This document shows positions 38,101 through 48,089 of a stretch of 64,000 nucleotides of DNA, piece after piece. Positions within the stretch are counted from its first letter, which is position 1; every line of letters starts with the position of its first letter. The translations under genes were made by a program, and so were the position numbers. The notes under the pieces are model-generated. The model had not been told where the DNA came from. It was given only the letters and a program-made list of their open reading frames with translations, and searched no databases. Where the stretch lies: positions 5,587,501 to 5,651,500 of the forward strand of contig NC_088303.1 in assembly GCF_032854445.1 (NCBI RefSeq), read 5' to 3'. The DNA is from Liolophura sinensis (Eukaryota > Mollusca > Polyplacophora > Chitonida > Chitonidae).

Positions 38101-41100
38101 CCGTGGACATCCTAGTGAGAATAGACAATCCCACAAGAATGTTTGCTTCAGTACCACACTAATGGATACAACTCAATTCAATTAAATTGATTGAATTTTG
38201 AGAGTTGCTGCTTTGTGCAGTTGGCAAGGAAACCCTATGTCGAATGTACACGGCTAATGTCCTAAACCAATATTATAAGAAACCGCATGACGAACGTACA
38301 CCACTAATGTCATAAGCCAACGTTATAAGAAACTCTATGACGAATGTACACGACTAATGTCCTAGGCCTACATTATAAGAAACCCTGTGACGAACGTAGA
38401 TGACTAATGTCATAGCAAACATAAGACATTTATTTTACACACACGTCAATTTTGAAATGGAATGGAATCTCTACTGTATTTATTTATTTGAGTTTTACGC
38501 CTTACTCAAGAATTATTTCACTTATACGCCTAAGGTCACATTATGGTGGGAGGAAACCGGCAGGGGCCCCACGGAAAACCCGTAAATATCCACAGAATGG
38601 TGGCAGACCTTCCCACTTGTGGCCCGAGAAAGCATACTGTCTGTGACACTATAGTGTAAGTCTACACGAGAAAGTAACATACCAACTTTCTTTGTTGTCA
38701 AGTCGGCAAAAATTTTAATATCTCCAAATGCAGTGTTTCTCGTCACACCACAGCGAAGTGTCGAAGATGACCTCTGTGGGAATTGGAAGAATTTAATCTC
38801 TATCACCATCCGTCCACCCCTGTACCACGACGCCGGGACATCCTCTGGGCGGGCGATGGAATCGTTAAAGTAACGCAGGACTGTCCCGGTCACCCGCGAC
38901 GAACTTCCATCCAGACTTTTACAACTTAAAGACGTTCCAGAAATTGTTACGCCATCAAGCAAAGCATTTTTTTGGGCTGTGCTGGACAGGACGTACAAGG
39001 TCATGAAACCTGCGAAAAAACAAACTTGGTTCACATCCAAACCCACTGTAATTTCAACTTAAACGTTAATTTTCAATCATGACATGAACGTCTAATAAAA
39101 CTCTTAGCATTAAAATACAATTCCTTGAGGTGAGGCCATCTTAGCCAGTGCAGCAAACTGTTTTGATGGTTTTATAGCCCATTACACAAATCTATTTCGG
39201 ACTAAAGTCGAATGGACACCTTACAACGAGATGGGAAATCGTCCCCTTGTCTCTCAGGTTGAATGCCAAGCTGCTCAGGGTGATAGATCATCTGCGAAAT
39301 GACGTAGGCCAAGCTAAGAATATTCTTTGCTAACCATCAGCCTACTGTTTGCCGTTAAATGCATAGGGTAATATCCTTTTCCGTCTATAATGTTGGCAGT
39401 TGAAACACGTTGTCTTACGAATTATACCCTGAATATATGACAGAGTCTTTAACTGACATTTTTTAGGAAGCTAAGCTGATAAACAGGTGTCCCTTTTCGC
39501 AATGCATTTGTACGATATGCTGTTAACTGAAGTAAAGAGGGTTGAGTTTTCATTGGAAGAATACTGTATATAATCTGTGTAGATTTACAATGCTATATTT
39601 AAACTTATCTTACATTTAGCTAGAGAATTTATGAAATATAAAAAAATTCAACTAAAAAAACTGAAAAAGCATGCAATTAGAGGAATCTACCTCGTTATCC
39701 TATTCGACACAAGGGTTTCAAGAAACGCATGTTACTAGTGGACCAATGCGAACAATGTGCTGGAAGCCATAAAATATCATGGTGAATGTAGAGTTCCCCT
39801 GACCTTCAAATTATTCCCTTTTTTTCGATTAGTACTATGACTGCCTAAAGCAACACGATACTTACAGTTTAATACTCCTAAATAGACACCAAATATGTGG
39901 AAATTATTTTGGTTCACGTGATCATATTTTATTATGAAGGGAATTCCCGCAGTGAAACGCCTTAAAATAGTAACATCTGCTTTTGACCCAACTTTTGTCT
40001 TTGAATAAAACAAACAGTACACACTGCATCAATCCAATTTTCCACTCATGTTCTTCAGTAATTGCACTTCATATTCAAGTAAGTTTTAAATGTTCTTCTG
40101 CATGAAAAAAAATTACACCTCACTGCTGCACCAATAGGGCGATTTCCTATTTAGTTGCAAGGGGGTACTTTACAAAAATTCATCAATCTTAGCTCATTGC
40201 AAATGTTTTGAAATTTCTAATACCGAAACCTAAGCGATCAGACGTGGCTTTAAATTTCCATGTAGTCAGAAATGGCTTTGCATAATCAGTTTAGTTTAGA
40301 AAGGGTCACATTTAATGAAGTGTACTTAGCCTTACACAACTGCACTTTATGGCCTAGTTTCACAAAGCGGCGTACGACATTTTTTACTCGTACATTTGTC
40401 GTATGATACATGTATTTTGTATTTATTTTTTTATTTATTTGATTGGTGTTTTACGCCGTACTCAAAAATATACATGTACTTTGTACGTCACTATTACCGT
40501 ACCATTGTCGTATACGTGCGATTATCCTACATCTTGGCGTACATATACTATTATCGCACATATAGGACAATGATACAGTAATAGTGACGTACAAAATATC
40601 ATACGACATACTCAGCCCTGAGGCCACTTTCACAAAAATGTCGTAGGTTATCGCACATATAGGACAATGGCACGTCAATGGATGCGTACAAAATATCGGA
40701 CGACAAATATACGATAAAAAATGTACGCCGCTTTGTGAAAGTGGCCCCTGACCTCTACAACATAAGTTAGCTTGCTACGATAAACCAGACAATGAACAAT
40801 TGCTGACCTAATAACATATTTATTATTCGTAAATACCATACTGCATTTACTGTATCTGACCGAAGGTTCCGTCCATGACTAAGTTCAACCAGCTTTGTAG
40901 GACTCTGAGAGTTTCATAGCTAGAAATTTGTTAAGAAGTTTGTTTACAAAGGTACGGTGATATTCTACTATAAAGTTTCAGAAAGTAAAATTTTATGAAT
41001 TTCAGAGGTAGGAAACTCAATTAACAATCGAGTGGTGGACATGCTGAGGATAGTTACGTTAAACTGGAAACACAGAGCATGCGAGAGCAGTAATGTATGA

Positions 41101-44023
41101 CCATAAAGAAGCATATCACCTGCGGGGCTCTCGCCGCCAGAAACGGGTAAAGCCGTAAAACATACATGTGACTGAGTGACCATTGGCAAGAGACGTCGAG
41201 TGTTCAAATTCAGCTATCCCTACGGCTATTAATCTAGAGGTTTTGTCAGGCGAAGGTCGGTGGTTTCCTCCACAACCGTACTGCCGAGGCTGTAGCTAAC
41301 AAGACACGACTCAAAACACCGAGTAATAAGAAATTATAACGAATTATTATTTATTATACCTCACGTAAATTTATCGTCTTCCCTCGGTTAAACTGAGGTT
41401 GATATAATTCTACTTACAGTGTCTCACAGTGTATAAGTGACTCTCAATGCCCATCGGTGGTAAAGCAAAGACCGGCTCACTCTTCAGTTCCGATATGGTA
41501 AACCGCAGTGGACTTTTATTGGCCTCCGGCTGAAAGACAACCACCAGTAACAAACGTTCACTTTGAAGTATTATCAAACACCAATCAAATCAATAAATAA
41601 ATTAACGGGGAACGGTTCAATAATTTTTATGATCGCTTTGGTATATGTGAACTTCACAGGAACATCATTGGACAAATTTGACCGTATTCACTATTGATTC
41701 ATAGCTTGACACGTTTACCTCGTTTATCGAAAGCTCGTTTGATAGATGTAATTTACACAGTGGCGGTCAGTCTTATGGGTAGAGAAAAACTGGAGTGTCC
41801 GGTATAAAAAAAACGGATCTTTGCCAAGCTACTGACGAACTTTCCCAGTTGACTTACTACAGCTGACTTATCAGTGGGAGCGAGAATTGAGCCCTCTAAT
41901 GTATGAGTCTAACTTGCGGAAGACTCGGCGCACATGCATGTACAGGAGATGCCTAAGGGACTACTGTACATGGTCAGTGTACATGTAGGCCTATAGGGGA
42001 TGTCTGACGGACTACTGTACATGGTCAGTGTACATGTAGGCCTACATGGGATGTCTGACGGACTAGTGTACATGGTCAGTGTACATGTAGGCCTATAGGG
42101 GATGTCTGACGGACTAGTGTACATGGCCAGTGTACATGTAGGCCTACAGGGGATGTCTGACGGACTAGTGTACATGCTCAGTGTACATGTAGGCCTACAG
42201 GGGATGTCTGACGGACTAGTGTACATGGTCAGTGTACATGTAGGCCTATAGGGGATGTCTGACGGACTAGTGTACATGGTCAGTGTACATGATGGCCTAT
42301 AGGGGATGTCTGACGGACTACTGTACATGGTCAGTGTACATGATGGCCTATAGGGGATGTCTGACGGACTAGTGTACATGGTCAGTTTACATGATGGCCT
42401 ATAGGGGATGTCTGACGGATTACTGTACATGCTCAGTGTACATGATGGCATATAGGGTATATCTGACGGACTAGTGAGCAGATTCAGTGTACATGATGGC
42501 ATATAGGGGATGTCTGACGGACTAGTGAGCAGACTCAGTGTGCATGTAGGTCTATAGGGGATGTCTGATGACCTACTGATGAGACTCAGTGTATATGTAG
42601 GTCTATAGGGTATTAGGACCGACTAGTGAGCAGGCTCAGTGTACATGATGGCCTGTAGGATATTCTGATGGACTAGTGAGCAGACTCACTGTACATGTAG
42701 CCCTATAGGGTATCTCCAACGGACTATTAGGCATATATATGATAGGCTACTGAGTCAAAATGACACACATACATGTAGTATAAGGACATGTCATATGCTC
42801 TTGAGCAGAAAGAAGGGAGGAACTTCGAACCTTCTAGGGGCCTCCGTGGCTCAGTTGGTTAGCGCGCTAGCGCAGCGTAATGACCCAGGAGTCTCTCACC
42901 AATGCGATCGCTGTGAGTTCAAGTCCAGCTCATGCTGGCTTCCTCTCCGGCCGTATGTGGGAAGGTCTGTCAGCAACCTGCGGATGGTCGTGGGTTTCCC
43001 CCGGGCTCTACCCGGTTTCCGCCCACCATAATGCTGGCCGCCGTCGTATAAGTGAAATATTCTTGAGTACGGCGTAAAACACCAATCAAAAAAAAAAAAT
43101 CGAACCTTTTAAAGATATTAAGCAAATGCTAACACAAGGCATTAAAGGCAAAAAAGAAAGAAAAAAAAAAAACAAAAAACTTATGTACCATTACAGAAGG
43201 ATCATTTGTTTAAACATGGAATGTTATAACTGAAATAATGTCACTGCAACATTTTAGCAGCGGCGGTGTAAGGAAAGGATTTATATTGTGAGGTTAACAC
43301 TTTCCATGGTGTTAGAAATTCTATACTTAGGAAATGCTTCGGCCGTACCTGGGAAGGCCTGCAGCAACCTGCGGATGGTCGTGGGCTTCCCCCAGGCTAT
43401 GCGTGGTTTCCTTTCACCATAATGCTGGCCTTCATCGTATAAGTGAAATATTCTTGAGTAAAACACCAATCAAATAAATAAATAAATACGAAATGCCTAG
43501 AAAATATTATAATCTAACAGCATCTGGTGTCAAATTAGCAATTGTATGTGTATCGAATTATAAATTCGGATTGGGTGAAAGCTTTTAAACATTTAAAGAC
43601 TTTCGGCATCCCCATTTTACAGCATTTGACATGTTGTATCATTTTATCCCTAAAAAAACGTTGACATTTTAACATTTGCGTTTTAAGAGAGCACTCAAAA
43701 CGTTAAACTTAACAAGATTAAAGTCATATATAAGTAAGATTTCCGTGTTAAGAGAGCACTCAAAACGTTAAATTTAACATGATTAAAGTCATATATAAGT
43801 AAGATTTCCGTGTTAAGAGAGCACTCAAAACGTTAAACTTAACATGATTAAAGTCATATATAAGTAAGATTTCCGTGTTAAGAGAGCACTTACCGTCGCA
43901 GCAGAGTCTGCAGGTATATCACATGATCCGACATCGTTCCCTCTAACCACACCAGACTCGATGACCCCCAGGAACACACACAACCCCAGGTAAAAATTCA
44001 CAGCAGTCATATTGTTGGAGAAT
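34876..44023 (-). CDS. Multi-exon secreted or cell-surface protein with an EGF-like module (assembled model)
   Basis: The exons are 44023-43894 (ATG at 44010), 41529-41418, 39009-38683, 38111-37983 and, provisionally, 35108-34876. Phases match at all joins (0, 1, 1, 1) and the joined frame is 305 codons plus a stop. Order: signal peptide, linker, beta-rich possibly Ig-like region, one eight-Cys EGF module, Ser/Thr-rich stalk, hydrophobic C-terminus. The EGF module (CPRAKWGNQC) resembles the first EGF of Tie-type receptors (C-E-x-x-K-W-G-x-x-C) and the MEGF family. No kinase or phosphatase domain is visible, so it is either a small GPI-type surface protein or the N-terminal part of a longer receptor whose other exons I could not find. 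Confidence 0.5.
35380..36647. other. Probable intron of the EGF gene, no exon seen
   Basis: It is AT-rich with no phase-1 exon having good borders. TTCGTACAG/GTGAGT at about 35341 is a good plus-strand donor match but lies within the direct repeat TCCTTCGTACA, so it is not used for a gene call. Confidence 0.4.
36648..36995. repeat. 22 bp minisatellite, sharp core and degenerate flank
   Basis: The core is 36648-36780: six units of AACTACTCACCAGTTTATCT plus GG. It decays into looser ACTGCTCACC/GGTT units to 36995, and similar units (ATTACTGCTCACCGGTAGGA) recur at 37673-37760 and 37843-37880 after the inserted inverted-repeat element. Confidence 0.88.
36996..37670. mobile_element. Second long-inverted-repeat element, inserted in 22 bp satellite DNA
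   Basis: The left arm ACATAAAAATGA...TCAGATGAAAGAG (37013-37050) is inverted at 37621-37653, and GGGTATTTGGGACCA plus TTGGTATTTAT (37136-37166) is inverted at 37561-37591. The arms are about 200 bp each, moderately diverged. A SINE fragment sits in the middle. Degenerate 22 bp repeat (ACTGCTCACC type) lies on both sides, so the element seems to have landed inside the repeat. Confidence 0.72.
37313..37437 (-). mobile_element. SINE 3' half, minus strand
   Basis: It begins with the (AAAT)n tail read as TTTATTTATTTG, then GGTGTTTTACGCCGT, GACGGCGGCCAGCATTGTGG and ACCGGGCAGAGCCCGGGGG; it is 5'-truncated after GACCATCCGC. It is nested within the inverted-repeat element at 36996-37670. Confidence 0.88.
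37983..38111 (-). CDS. EGF-gene exon 4, one EGF/laminin-EGF-like module
   Basis: The exon is 129 bp, phase 1/1 (the usual phase of shuffled extracellular modules), with acceptor TTCTCACTAG/GAT and donor ATAG/GTGAGT. It encodes 43 residues with eight cysteines: CPRAKWGNQCQQDCLCQNGG, LCHTFDGTCSCSDP, YAGVRCEI. The CxNGGxC and CxC-x7-C pattern is a clear EGF signature. Confidence 0.88.
   Translation of the reverse strand, partial: DVHGRNGETSVNKTVCVKMAVYATHLTARAHVRILMPASGVK
38228..38415. repeat. 50 bp tandem repeat, four units
   Basis: The unit is GAAACCGCATGACGAACGTA plus CACCACTAATGTCATAAGCC plus AACGTTATAA, with 80-90% agreement by eye. It lies in the intron between EGF-gene exons 3 and 4. 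Confidence 0.88.
38475..38633 (-). mobile_element. SINE 3' two-thirds, minus strand
   Basis: TTTATTTATTTGAGTTTTAC, then GTGGGAGGAAACCGGCAGGG and CAGACCTTCCCACTTGTGGC match the reverse complement of the SINE. It lacks the tRNA-like head. It sits in the intron between exons 3 and 4 of the EGF gene, about 50 bp from the exon 3 donor. Confidence 0.85.
38683..39009 (-). CDS. EGF-gene exon 3, possible Ig-like or beta-sandwich region
   Basis: The exon is 327 bp, phase 1/1, with acceptor TTTGTTTTTTCGCAG/GTT and donor GTTG/GTATGT. It encodes 109 residues with a hydrophobic start (FMTLYVLSSTAQ), two cysteines 62 residues apart (in LSCKS and TLRCGV) and alternating hydrophobic strands, which suits an Ig-like fold but is not diagnostic. 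It directly precedes the EGF exon, as the Ig domain precedes EGF modules in Tie receptors. Confidence 0.72.
39010..40349. other. Probable intron between EGF-gene exons 2 and 3
   Basis: No exon-like stretch with matching phase was found in this part; it is AT-rich. The intron continues right through the palindromic element at 40350 to exon 2. Confidence 0.45.
40350..40747. mobile_element. Palindromic MITE-like element with SINE tail inside
   Basis: The ends TGGCCTAGTTTCACAAAGCGGCGTAC (two blocks) and GGGCCACTTTCACAAAGCG, read from the right, are inverted. Inside, TTTGTCGTATGATA and GACGTACAAAATATCATACG keep pairing, and a third end-like block (GAGGCCACTTTCACAAAAAT) is at about 40620. A SINE 3' fragment, minus strand (TTTATTTGATTGGTGTTTTACGCC..., 40423-40472), is embedded. 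No transposase frame is present. Confidence 0.75.
41418..41529 (-). CDS. EGF-gene exon 2 (found by phase matching)
   Basis: Exon 1 ends in phase 0 but the next clear exon needs phase 1, so a bridging exon was sought. At 41529-41418, GGTTGTCTTTCAG/CCG and CACT/GTAAGT enclose 112 bp that enter in phase 0, leave in phase 1 and have no stop. It encodes PEANKSPLRFTISELKSEPV and then FALPPMGIESHLYTVRH; the split codon becomes TGT (Cys) with exon 3. It has no recognised domain. Confidence 0.55.
41931..42735. repeat. 51 bp minisatellite with an in-frame 17-residue reading on the minus strand
   Basis: There are about 16 units of 51 bp (GGATGTCTGACGGACTAGTG, TACATGGTCAGTGTACATGT, AGGCCTATAGG). As 51 is 17 codons, the minus strand has one open frame of 197 codons at 42502-41909 made of PSDIPYRPTCTLTMYTS-like units. 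The right part degenerates. It is in intron 1 of the EGF gene; I see no splice sites that would include it. Confidence 0.93.
42839..43099 (+). mobile_element. Full-length tRNA-derived SINE with target-site duplication
   Basis: It has a tRNA-like head (A box in GGCTCAGTTGGTTAGCGCGC; B box GAGTTCAAGTCC), a body, and the typical 3' part (GGCCGCCGTCGTATAAGTG, GTACGGCGTAAAACACCAATC minus a base) ending in an A-rich tail. The flanks repeat TCGAACCTT (42825-42833 and 43100-43108), consistent with a target-site duplication. It is the best-preserved copy here and serves as the reference for the others. It lies in intron 1 of the EGF gene. Confidence 0.93.
43340..43489 (+). mobile_element. SINE 3' half
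   Basis: It runs from GGCCGTACCTGGGAAGG through CAACCTGCGGATGGTCGTGG to AAACACCAATCAAATAAATA. The head is absent. A few hundred bases separate it from the full-length copy at 42839 in the same orientation, in intron 1 of the EGF gene. Confidence 0.87.
43683..43890. repeat. 65 bp tandem repeat abutting the EGF-gene exon 1 donor
   Basis: Three nearly identical units start at 43683, 43748 and 43813 (TTAAGAGAGCACTCAAAACG plus 45 bp), and a fourth begins at 43878 and is cut off after 13 bp where exon 1's splice donor starts (GTAAGT at 43893-43888, minus strand). Confidence 0.93.
43894..44023 (-). CDS. EGF-gene exon 1, signal peptide
   Basis: TTTGTTTTACAG/ATTC precedes an ATG at 44010, so a further 5' untranslated exon is likely. 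The exon encodes 39 residues: a hydrophobic signal peptide (MTAVNFYLGLCVFLGVIESG) followed by VVRGNDVGSCDIPADSAAT. The donor GACG/GTAAGT is perfect and in phase 0. The alternative upstream Met at 44034 would lie inside the acceptor tract and is less likely. The intron begins straight in a 65 bp tandem repeat. Confidence 0.7.
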
Positions 44024-44839
44024 CTGTAAAACAAACGGATTTCCGGTGTAAGAATTCTGGGGTGGTTTTCTCTATATTGTGATCGCTTGTGGGGCCATGC
44101 AGGAAGCCATTTCGCATACAGTTTTGATCAATCACTAAATGGAGAAGTTTTTCCGGCTTAATGGAGACTCCGGTCCAAGCTGAGAAGGCCATCATCCTCT
44201 TGCAATGCGCGAGGAGTATTGGTCGCCATCGGAAAAGGTGTATCACTGAACAACACGTTACACAGATTTGATCTCTCCGGTCCCAGACGGGAAATGTTCA
44301 TAGTCTGCAACCCATACTTGCATGGATTCAAGATAAGGGCCATATTACAACCTCCAACCCGGGCTACCGCACCGATACCGACACCCATACCGACACCCAT
44401 ACCGTAACGCTAATCATATCTAAACAATCAATACACCCACCTTTGTTCGTAGCGATGAGTAAATGTATATGTATAAGCATAAATAAAGCGATGACCATAC
44501 ACTGTGATTGTGGCAGTGTGTGACACCCATCCAGGTCAGAAGCCTCGGGTTTAATAACATCTTCAACTATCTTTAGCTCACTGTTTCGTTTTTTTCTTTC
44601 TTTAACATTTTCAATTCCTTAGTTTTTTCTTCACTATTTTTTCACAACACGGAGGGGGTAGTTCACACGGATTTCCCTTGCTCTTTCGTCACGATCCAGC
44701 TTGTAACTGTCTGCACACAAACATGTTTGTGTGTGACCACAGCCTTGGTGAATGTCCTTTAGACGAACAACCCTTCACCTTACACCCGTGTGTTCCTGTA
44801 TGACATTGGCTGCTTGTTACAAGACAAAGTGTTTTTAAA

Positions 44840-45354
44840 GGAGAAGAAAACTTAACAACATGACACTACAGGCTGAAAAGAGCACTTTTTTTATATCTGT
44901 TGGTGCCTGCTGCATAATTTTGCGATTTTTCCTCGCCATACACGTTCAGCCTGAAAACGTCAAGGCTGGCATAAATCGCTGAGTCCATGGCCCTGTAATT
45001 TATGCTGGGGGTGTGTTGCCTCTCAGCCAGTGTAAGTCGATAAAACTTCCGGCTCGTCGTGTAAACTCGGAACATACGTCCAACATTCCGGTTTCTCAAT
45101 CGTCAAGCGGAAAACGAACTGTACTGTTCGCTACCTTCTGGGAAGTGTATGAACTGCACTTCGGCGGTTTCCGACGGCAATTCTCCTCCTAAAACAGAAC
45201 ACTTAAGGACTAGTTCTTAGGTAAAATGGAGACGCCCACAGCGGATTTTGGCGCTGACTTTAGGTACATATTAGAGTGTTTCAGGGCAAACACCTGCGAG
45301 GAAATGCATACTCTTTTCAATGGTATTTGATTGATATTTAAATTTTTCTTCTCC
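44840..45354. mobile_element. TTAA-flanked inverted-repeat element, copy 1
   Basis: The ends GGAGAAGAAAA and TTTTCTTCTCC are perfect inverted repeats, each bordered by TTTAAA. The interior is closely related to the element at 55370 (shared GAAAACGAACTGTACTGTTC, GAACTGCACTTCGGCGGTTT). It is 515 bp without coding capacity. The flanking TTAA recalls piggyBac-type target sites, but the family is not proven. Confidence 0.85.
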
Positions 45355-45629
45355 TTTAAAGAGGCGAGATATGTCTGCCTGTGGGACACACGACATATCG
45401 AATACAGGCATACAACGATGAAGACAAGACAGCTAATGGCTCCGGATATCACATAGAATAAGATTATACATGGTTATGATATTAAACCCCAATTATCCAT
45501 ATTGACATATGGTGAAGTCCTCCCTGATCATTGCCAATGATACGGTCGCAAGTTCGCAAGTTCGAACCCAGCTATATGCTTGTTTGGCGGTGGCTATATT
45601 TCCACTACATAAAAGGGTTACCATTCACG

Positions 45630-46255
45630 TGATGTTTCGATGTTCAATGAGCTGCTTGAATTTCTCATTAATAACATCTGTGTGAAATTCGAGGAAACCA
45701 TCAATCAACAGTGTATAGGTATTCCGATGGGTATAGATTGTAACCTCCTTTTTGGCCGACCTATACCTGTGCCGATCTTTCTCATTCACGATCGGCTAAC
45801 TTTAAACAATCCATATATTGCAAAGGCTGTGAAACACATTTACCCACCTTCGCTGGATTTAAAGAAAACCACAGACTTCAGATCGTATATCTTATCTGTT
45901 TGTATATATTTGTACAAAGACCAAAAATGTTTCCTTTCTCGCAGAGTTTACGACAAGAAAGATAGTTTCAATTCTGACATCGTATTTATCCTTACTCGGA
46001 CAACAATTTACTGAAGGGTCCTCTATATGGCGTGTACACATATCTAGCCTTGTAGCATTTTTGAGATGTTACGTGTTGTGTGACGATTTCAATCAACGTC
46101 ACAAGTTATCACTGGAAAAACTTGTATGTCAAGGTTATTCCATCAAATGCCTTCACTTCAAATTTGTTAAGTTTTACGATGAGTATAATTATCTTGTAAG
46201 TAAATACGGACAGAGCGTCCGGAATCTCTGGCGCTCTGCCCCATGATTGTGCCTA
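45630..46255 (+). mobile_element. Degraded Penelope/Neptune-like reverse transcriptase fragment
   Basis: The plus-strand frame at 45640-46014 carries LLEFLINNICVKFEETINQQ and CIGIPMGIDC, matching the conserved QQ-x-(V/I)-GIPMGTNC block of Penelope-like reverse transcriptases. HIYPPSLDLKKTTD and VYDKKDSFN then match later conserved blocks. The catalytic YIDD block survives only as LIHDRLTLNN, with the segment before it deleted. After a frame change, 46061-46246 continues with the downstream conserved region (GYSIKCLHFKFVKFYDEYN). It is an inactive relic. Confidence 0.72.
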
Positions 46256-47929
46256 ATTCCGCATAACCCGAGGGTAGGTGCCGTGTCTTCATCGTGTTGA
46301 ATTAGATCGCCGCGTCGGATAGAGTATATGAACAGTTGCGATGAAAGCGCAGCTGAGATACATATTTTGTTATCGACAACTTATACTCTAGCATGGTACA
46401 CAATTTGAATACTGATTTCATTCAGTTTCGACGCGCAGACTTAAGTCAGGAGATTTGCCATGTAGCCCTAACTGACAAAAGTTGCGAAAGTTTCTCCAGT
46501 TTTGTCCATTGACGTTGTATAGCTGAAATATTCCTGATTATGTTGTTTTCTCAGCATGTATAGTATAAGGTTATAGCGATACGTTGGCAGTAAGTGGCCA
46601 ATATAATCGCAGTCCGTCGCGTCCTGGCATCGAACCTCAAGTGGATAGCGTGGGTAACGTTGAGGTAAGGTTACGGTCAGCCAGCACCCTAGAGGTGTCC
46701 CTATCCGTGTTACAGGCCCAGCTTAAAACTGAAAAGGAGAATCCCATGTGACTAAAACATGTGACATATGAAAATCACAAAAATTTCACAGACAGGTGTG
46801 CTTACACTCATCGCCATGAGTAGCTATTTGTGATGTCAACATACATAAGACATACATACACAATCCACAATTCACACGGTGTTTTAACACAATCTTACAC
46901 GCCTAAAGTAAGCAGAGCGCCTTGAGCCCATATATACAAAGGATTGACCCACTACATTAAATGCCCCGCTACCGGTACCCCTTCTCGTGGCAACGTTACT
47001 TTTCATTTCAGTCAGAAGCCATTGTGACATGAAGTCACAAAACAATTTTTACGCCATTCAACACAAACTCGTCGAATAAAAACCTTGCATATTTATGTCA
47101 CATTTTATAGCCATGCAGCTATAGTTGTCCAACCTTCAACATCTGCTGGATCATATATAGGATCATTTAGGAACGGAAAACGCCCGAGCTAAGATGTGCC
47201 CAAACCCATAATGTAACAAACAATTCACTCACTTCAACCGACAGCCCCGACCACCTGAAGGACTCCATTCATTTTGTATTTCTATAGTTAGTCATTTATA
47301 ATCTGATTGTTGCTTGACGTCATACTGAAGAAATTTTCACCAAGCAAAATCCTCGCAGCAAGCTGCAACATCACGCCACACTGGCAATTTTCACCTCTCG
47401 CAGCGCCCGAGACACCCAGACGCCATGACGTTACAAAAGAAATTCCAATCCGAGCTAGCGGAATGACGTCATAATACTTGTACAGTAACCTTTTACATTT
47501 CTACGTCGCGCAGCAATAAGACACGACGACATACATACGCAGCTTTGACGTATCTAAGTTAAGTGTTATGGCCAATATAAGCTTGCCGTCGATTGGTCTA
47601 AAATGCATTACCTCTGCGGACGGAGTAACAGAAAGGCAGGATGAAATATGCAGTTTTTGCCACATTTGTTTCGTTTTTGGAGGGTAGAACAGACTTTTAA
47701 CACCTTCGTCTTAGTGTTCGTTGTTTAACCCTATACCGCTGAACCTTGTTTCCACCCTCGTCAAATCCATCCGCGGGTTACACAACAAACACCGCTACAG
47801 CGGCGTTAAACCCTTAAACAGACAACATATGGACAAACGATTATACCGGCAAATGACTGGTTTAAAATGACACCGTACAGCCTGGAAATAGAAACAAAGG
47901 TATCGAGCGGCGTCGCTAAGGGATTATTT
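46256..47929. other. No gene recognised
   Basis: The interval 47390-47900 is richer in CG and has a perfect CRE-type TGACGTCA at 47464 within GGAATGACGTCATAAT, but no start codon with a credible frame follows on either strand. Confidence 0.45.
46640..46735 (-). other. Possible tRNA-like B box
   Basis: On the minus strand, GAGGTTCGATGCCAGG fits the B box consensus, preceded by GTTACCCACGCTATCCACTT. No clear A box is seen, so it may be a diverged SINE head. Confidence 0.3.
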
Positions 47930-48089
47930 CATTGGTGTTTTACCCCTTAATCAAGAATACTTCACTCATACGACGGCAGAAAGTATATGGTGGGGGGAAA
48001 TCGGGCAGAACACGAGAGAAACCCACGGCAATCCGCATGTTGGGACAGACCTTCCCACACGCCAAAGGAGAGGAAGCCAGCTTGTACGA
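47930..48089 (-). mobile_element. SINE 3' two-thirds, diverged, minus strand
   Basis: TTGGTGTTTTACCCCTTAAT, CATACGACGGCAGAAAG and ACAGACCTTCCCACACGC match the SINE in reverse orientation. It ends near GAGAGGAAGCCAGC without a tRNA-like head. Confidence 0.83.

Noticed and set aside
45210-45452. 80-codon minus frame with a hydrophobic start
   Set aside because: It has no ATG (starts at GTG), and it runs into the TTAA-flanked element; no acceptor found.
47455-47480. CRE (TGACGTCA) as a promoter
   Set aside because: It is a single 8 bp match with no credible gene start next to it.
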